DNA of 64,000 bases from Liopterus haemorrhoidalis (lineage: Eukaryota > Arthropoda > Insecta > Coleoptera > Dytiscidae). The position numbers and the translations under genes were made by a program. The stretch lies in contig OZ020611.1 in assembly GCA_963971575.1 (NCBI GenBank), forward strand, positions 245,296,654-245,360,653. The letters run 5' to 3'. A model generated the notes under the pieces. That model was not told the origin of the DNA. It saw only the letters and a list, made by a program, of their open reading frames with translations, and made no database searches. Shown piece by piece: positions 1-64,000 of this stretch. How positions within the stretch are numbered: the first letter of the stretch is position 1; every line of letters begins with the position of its first letter.

Positions 1-127
1 AAGTCTTGTTGACACTTTCCCAGTTGTTATTCACTTGTATTTGATATTTGACCGAAGTCGAAAATCTTATTTCTAGCGTTATTCCTCCAATCACTGGATT
101 TTTGTAAGTTGTCATTAGCTATTTTAT

Positions 128-232
128 TATAAGTTGGCTTTTCCTGAACAAAATGATCAAAATCTTCAATTAATCGGTAAAAGTAACTAGAATTGAAAAT
201 CTAGTTCCGCCTAAACCAAAGGAACAGACTTT
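128..232 (-). repeat. Diverged B-family MITE end, one arm of an inverted pair
   Basis: Ends in AAAGGAACAGACTTTA, the B-type terminus read outward, preceded by CTAGTTCCGCCTAA. Its reverse complement recurs at 366-470 with few mismatches. The element may extend left past the window edge. Confidence 0.6.
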
Positions 233-365
233 ATTTCAACTTAAAAAAGTATAAAAATAATTGTGTATGACAGTGTTATTTTTATGTTAAATAATATAAA
301 ATTCACATTAAGATTACTATATTAGTATTGTAATAAAATCCAATATTTCATTTTAGAAATGTAAA

Positions 366-557
366 AAAAGGTCTGTTCCTTTGGTTTAGGCGGAACTAGA
401 TTTCCAATTCTAGTTACTTTTACCGATTGATTGAAGCTTTTGATCATTTTGTTCAGGAAAAGTCAACTTCAATATATAAAAAAATATCTAATGCCAAATT
501 ACAAAAATGAAAATTGCGGTTAGTTCCGCCTAATCGTTTGGAATAGACTGTAGGTAC
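366..557 (+). mobile_element. Short B-family MITE variant
   Basis: Bounded by GGTCTGTTCC...TTAGGCGGAACTAG at the left and GTTCCGCCTAATCGTTTGGA...GACTGTA at the right, matching B-family termini, but only about 190 bp instead of about 405. The left half pairs with 128-232, so the two copies lie head to head around a 130-bp spacer. Confidence 0.6.
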
Positions 558-627
558 AAATTTGGATTATTATATTGGGTATAATAATGTTAATGTAAAA
601 TTAATTACTATTAAAAAGGAATATTTC

Positions 628-867
628 TATTTCAAAATCTAATAAATGCTTTTTGTGTATTATATGTTACTTTTTTCGTATTTTATCTTTACATTATTAA
701 ATAAAACCTATATAATATAAATAAATAGCTTTTTTTAATATTAATAAAATATCGACGTTTCCGATACATCGATGTTTTTCCTTCGATGTTTTTTCAACAT
801 CGATAGTAAGCGCCGATGTTAACATCGATGTTAAACTCCGATGTTTTGCCTTCGATGTACAACTCTA
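628..867 (+). mobile_element. 3' fragment of hAT family C
   Basis: Matches 33735-34000 of the complete copy (AATAAATGCTTTTTGTGTAT onward) and ends in several ACATCGATGTT-type palindromes and TACAACTCTA. The left part is missing. No coding remnant. Confidence 0.75.
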
Positions 868-1039
868 ATTTTATGACATTCTAGAACAATTTAAATTACA
901 AGTATTGCTCAAAATTGCCTCTATTCTTATTAATACATAATTCAATACTTAAAAGTAAACTATTTCGGACCTTTTTTAATTTTCTCCCATCAATATTAGA
1001 TACATATATATTGTATAATTATTAGTCCATCTTTACATT

Positions 1040-1430
1040 GCATTAAAAACCATCAACAACAAAAAACTGCAAATCATCACTGCTAGATTTCGCGTCGGAA
1101 ATGAAGAGAGGGGTAACGATCACTGGCTGAAAACAGAGGATAGAATATGCAGAATGTACCACAACGCAGCAAAGAAGATTGAACACTTAAGTAGAGACTG
1201 TGAAGAAGAACTCAGAAACGCGAAATCATCGTTTACCAGGATGTTCAGTGGATGAAAAGAGTGAAGAACAGAAGGACAAAAATGCATCAACTCTGAAATG
1301 TCCTTGTATAATTTTAGTATGTTTCAGATAAAAATTAGTTATTCACAATCAAGTATAGTAAAACTTTTTAAAATGTAAATTGTATTGAAATTTTAATACT
1401 GCAAGGGAAAAATAAAGAGCTTACTACTAC
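1040..1430 (+). pseudogene. LINE ORF2 C-terminal fragment
   Basis: Plus-strand reading gives ITARFRVGNEERGNDHWLKT then CRMYHNAAKKIEHLSRDCEE. This resembles the C-terminal Cys-His knuckle (HW..E...C..C....E...H....C) of insect non-LTR retrotransposons, with the second Cys degraded to Tyr. Ends in a short TAC-repeat tail near 1425, as expected for a 5'-truncated LINE. Confidence 0.65.
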
Positions 1431-1434
1431 TATA

Positions 1435-2171
1435 TTTCATTATTAATATTGTTTTCTTCAAGTGTTCCTATCAGAGCCGGCGCTAGATCTTTTGGCGCTC
1501 GGGGCAAACCCGCTAAACTGCGCCCTTTTGTTAGAATATGAAGTGGCGTATCGAAAAGGGGGGTTAGGTGTTCGCAATCTTATTTCAAACATATTTCCAG
1601 CTGTAAAACGCGCTGATAACGCGGTACAAATGGATATTCATTTTTCACTGATACTTTTTCCATTTAATTTGAATAAATTATCAACAAAAATAATATAAAA
1701 TTAGGCATAATATGTGGGTTCATATTTAACACTTTTACAATATTTAGCAATACCGCTCCCATTTCCCATCAGAGCAATACTGCATTCCAACGTTTGAACG
1801 GACTATAGTTCTGCTTAAACCAAAGAAGCAGGCTATATGTACTTGTTGACAGATAGTTTGAATTAGTACGTACCTACAACTAATATTTCTTCAAAACTTC
1901 ACATTAAACTTGTACTATTAACTACACATCTAGAATAAATAGCTCTGGTGTTTAAAAACTAATTCAAAATTAAAATAATAACTAATATTAACTGGATTTG
2001 ATAACATATCATACATCAAACAATATATTCAACTTATTAAAAATATTATTTTGTTGAAACATTTGGTTCCACGACAACTGAGATAATAAACATAGAGTTA
2101 AAGTCAATTTCTTGACATCGTGCGGAACTTAACTTTAGAATCTAGTCTGCCTCAGCTAAGAATAATCTATG
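1435..2171. other. Intron 22 sequence without a recognised gene
   Basis: 1475-1540 (GAGCCGGCGCTAGATC...CGGGGCAAA) looks like a DNA-transposon terminus, with no partner seen. 1798-1838 resembles a decayed B end. The rest is AT-rich and unassigned. Confidence 0.4.
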
Positions 2172-2792
2172 TACAGTGTTTCCAAAATTAATTGGAAACT
2201 CTTGTTAAGAAGCTTAATAATGCAGTAATGGGTTTATGGCAGTAATCCTAAGACTTGTTGCTGTTAACAGATTATAGAAGGTATTAAGCGAATTATAAAT
2301 TTAAATTCAATAGTTCAAATGAAGTTTCTTAATAACCATTAAGGATATTTTCCAAATTTATAATCCTATTGTTTCTAAATTTTAGGGGTTGTTAGACACA
2401 TAATATATAATACTTGTTTGTTAGTTAATTTTGAACGTTCATAACGTGCATACATTAACAACATGGCTCTTTGGCGACCATTTGATTTTAAAGAAATCCC
2501 TAATTTCTGTAGTGAAAATAGTGAATATGTGCAAGGTGATTTGGAGTGCGAAAATATGGACATTGACGTCGAATGCGAAAATGTGAACGTGGTTACTAAA
2601 GAAAAATGTATTTTGTCAGAAGATTGCAAAGTTCTGATACTGAAAGTTTATAAAAAGTTAGTTTCGGAAGGTAATGACAAACCTATACTTAGAACTGCGG
2701 AATTAACTAGTGTTCCATACAGAACGATTCAACGTATCATTGCTCGTGGCAAAAATCAACAGCGAAAACAACCGGATTTACAAGTTTTCTAG
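2172..2792 (+). pseudogene. Mariner-like element fragment with N-terminal helix-turn-helix ORF
   Basis: TA then CAGTGTTTCCAAAATTAATT at 2172 looks like a Tc1/mariner left end. The ORF at 2463-2792 (109 aa) starts MALWRPFDFKEIPNF, has an acidic stretch, then ILRTAELTSVPYRTIQRIIA, which reads as a helix-turn-helix like those at the N-terminus of insect DDE transposases. It stops soon after, with no catalytic motifs before the pogo element at 2835. Function is inferred. Confidence 0.45.
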
Positions 2793-2834
2793 AAAATTTG
2801 TAGTTTTATGTCTAAAATAATAATAAATAAAATA

Positions 2835-4217
2835 CAGTCAGCGCTCGCTTAACGTACATCCGCTTAACGTACGTTCGATGATACATACATGATTAATTAC
2901 GGATCCTATGTTCGTACGAACGTACACGTTGTTCGTACGAACGTACATCGCGTAACATGAAAATGTCGCTTTTGTACGAACGTACACATTGTCTGCGCGA
3001 ACGTACATCGCGTCACACGAAAACGTCGTTTTTGTATTTGATACGGCAACTTCATGGTTAAAAAAAAGGGAAAAGAAATAGCACACAATGTATAATGTAT
3101 AATCGGATTCACGAGAAATGTCCGATTATTAAATGACGGGACCGCATTTAATTTTGAAAGAGTAAACTTAACGTAAAATTTGTTTCAATAAAACTTGCAG
3201 GTTATAAAATTTTCTACAAAAAAAGATTCTTACACTTTTTTTTTCATGAATGATCATTTGCAAGATATTGAAGTTTATTAATTTAATGCCCATAATATTT
3301 TCGTAAATCCGAATAGAACAGTAAACACGTAGTACTAACATATAAATACATGTTAAAAAAATGAAAATAAACCATACATTATATAAAATAAACAAGTTTA
3401 GAAAAATAAATAAGTACTTAAAAAATTATTATTTGTTGTTTTTAATTAGAAATTTGTCCATTGTTAATTGTACCGCAGTTTTCTTTTTGTTTTGATATAA
3501 AAGTTTATAACAAGCGGTGCTATTGCGTATATTATTAACAACACTGAAACTTCTATCAATATCCGGGTCAGAATTCTCGATAGTGTCAATGAGTTCTTCC
3601 ACTTTGCCTAATATTCCACTTACTGTTTTTCGTTGTATTTCGGTTGTTTCGTTCTCGGTTTTTGGGTCTTCTTTTTCAGTTCTCATTTGCTCTTGTAGTT
3701 CTAATAACTCATTAGTTGTGAGTTCGTCCGCATGTGATTCTAACAAATCGTTAATATCTTCAGTGTCCATATTCAGTTCCAATTTATTTTTTAAATACAT
3801 GTGAATACACTGCTGTGTATTCACACACAGAAAAGCACTCGTAAATACGTGTACATATTCGGCTGCGTTCGACGTATTTACTGATTCTTCTCTGTAAGTG
3901 TGAGTGAAGGGAGAAAATTGAAAGATAGAAGTTGGTAACACTGTATTTCAAGCTTCATACGCATATCTTGCCTAAATATAACTTCAAAACAATCAATGAA
4001 TATTGGTCATTTATACAAAAAAAAATGTACGTTCGTGTGAACAAATGTACGTTCGTACGAAAAAATGTACGTTCATATGAACATAGGGACCGAAAGTATG
4101 TAGCAATTAGTCGTATTTACATGCATTTATACGGAAATATACCGTCCGCTTAACGTACGTTCGATTAACGTACGGGAATCTGTGTACGCATTGTGTACGT
4201 TAAGCGGGCGCTGACTT
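2835..4217 (-). mobile_element. pogo/Tigger-like element D, copy 1
   Basis: TA-flanked. Left end CAGTCAGCGCTCGCTTAACG and right end GTTAAGCGGGCGCTGACT are inverted repeats of about 20 bp. The termini repeat the palindromic word TTAACGTACGTTCG, and GTTCGTACGAAC units fill the subterminal zones. It retains only the C-terminal part of the transposase (3429-3941). Confidence 0.8.
3429..3941 (-). pseudogene. C-terminal Tigger/pogo-type transposase remnant (170 aa)
   Basis: Open frame with MDTEDINDLLESHADELTTN and the ending TAVQLTMDKFLIK, similar to the acidic tail and ...QxTLDxF end of Tigger/jerky-type transposases. The CENP-B HTH and DDE core are absent, so it cannot catalyse transposition. 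A near-identical ORF lies at 29831-30349. Confidence 0.65.
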
Positions 4218-4316
4218 TATTGGGGCCATTAATTTTGTTATTTTTTGTGGCCCTTTTAATAAACTAACTATTTTTTTCCAAAACTACAATATTAATAATA
4301 TTTTGATTGTTTTCAC

Positions 4317-63401
<59,085 letters not shown>

Positions 63402-63659
63402 TTTTATAAACTAATCGTTTAGTAATTACAGAATTTATAATTTAAATATACAAATTTTAACCAACTTGTTGACAGCTTCCCTAAAATTTTAACCACCTTA
63501 ATAAAATTAAATTGTGAGATATTTTTAATTTATACAGTTGGTCATATCGGTTTGTTCGTGTATTTGAAGATATTTGTCCAACTTAATCTAATTACACAAT
63601 TGATAATACAAGCAATTCAAATTAAGAATAAGAACTAATTATTCCAAACTTTTAAGTGG
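63402..63659 (-). promoter_or_regulatory. XRN1 5' flank, presumed 5' UTR and promoter
   Basis: 258 bp between the XRN1 start codon and the first upstream transposon. AT-rich, with no clear TATA box or initiator. The far end (63632-63652) resembles a decayed B-family terminus. Promoter placement is inferred only from position. Confidence 0.35.
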
Positions 63660-64000
63660 AACAGGCTTATGGTCTATTTCAAAGTAGAACAAAGTAGATA
63701 GCGCTGCGAAACGAGTACGATTTACACTGTCAAATACAGTATAGCGGGAAATTTAAAATAAGTTACAACTAGGGCATGGGCGTAGCAACTGGGTTAGCAA
63801 GTGATTTTTTTTTTAATATAAAAAAGGTTAATAAGATATTGAAATAAACAAGGCAGATAATTCACTTACATACATTCAGTTTAATGGGAAATTTGAAAAA
63901 AATATTAATTTTAAAAATTATGTACTTTATATAAAAAGAGAGATTTGGCTAAAAGAGTTTAAACAAAGCAATAAAACAAACAATATATCTTCAGAGCTAA
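63660..64000 (+). mobile_element. Z element, copy 5, running off the window
   Basis: TTATGGTCTATTTCAAAGTA, AGCGCTGCGAAACGAGTACG, then GAGAGATTTGGCTAAAAGAG and AAACAATATATCTTCAGAGC, as in Z1. Lies 258 bp upstream of the XRN1 start codon. Confidence 0.8.

Noticed and set aside
1462..1698. 78-aa ORF starting MFLSEPALDLLALGANPLNC
   Set aside because: Covers a transposon terminus-like sequence; no similarity recognised, and codon use is not distinctive.
1..4316. Further XRN1 exons (SH3-like domain)
   Set aside because: I searched the minus strand for SH3-like and low-complexity coding and saw none; the frames there belong to transposons.

Overview
This window is animal, almost certainly insect, nuclear DNA. 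It is very AT-rich and holds one conserved protein gene split into many exons with GT-AG introns, surrounded by nested DNA transposons and 5'-truncated non-LTR retrotransposons. The species cannot be named from the sequence. The transposon mix (DD41D and DD34D mariner-like, pogo/Tigger, hAT, PIF/Harbinger, TTAA-flanked Kolobok-like, THAP plus SWIM/YqaJ-type elements) fits a large-genome insect; a beetle is only a guess.

Host gene. The minus strand carries the 5'-3' exoribonuclease XRN1 (pacman). It starts at 63401 and runs leftward through 22 exons, the last ending at 4317. All 21 exon junctions have canonical splice sites and compatible phases, giving about 1198 continuous codons with no stop. 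The catalytic residues of the family are in place (D35, D86, E176, E178, D206, D208, and the Asp of GND at 291). The nuclease domain, acidic linker, helical CR2, D1, the KOW-like part of D2 and the D3 winged helix are covered. The SH3-like domain, the low-complexity tail and the stop must lie beyond the left edge.

Introns. Two introns are still tiny (56 and 65 bp). The others, up to 6.6 kb, consist mainly of recognisable transposons. Right to left: intron 3 is one Z element holding a hAT and a B MITE; intron 4 has an RTE-like LINE with a hAT that keeps a perfect 8-bp duplication; intron 5 has A-family, LINE and THAP/YqaJ elements; intron 6 has a long inverted repeat and a hAT MITE; intron 8 is a mariner-like element with a THAP/YqaJ element inside; intron 10 has a LINE plus X, Z and Q elements; intron 12 has a mauritiana-type mariner; intron 13 has a LINE broken by a hAT and by a Harbinger; intron 14 has a pogo element and an A element; intron 15 has an R element, Kolobok-like elements and a Ly6-like gene; introns 19-21 have mariners, A elements and a 748-bp foldback.

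Second gene candidate. In intron 15, on the plus strand, there is a secreted, GPI-anchored Ly6/uPAR-like cysteine-rich protein with one apparent 1-nt frameshift.

Most unusual signal. The A family (about 1.1 kb, terminal hairpin, sub-terminal inverted repeats, CAGA/GTCT tetranucleotide tract, insertion into a T run without target duplication) looks like a DINE-1/Helentron-type element. At one fixed internal position different copies carry different tRNA-like cassettes, each with A-box-like and B-box-like sequence and a following T run.
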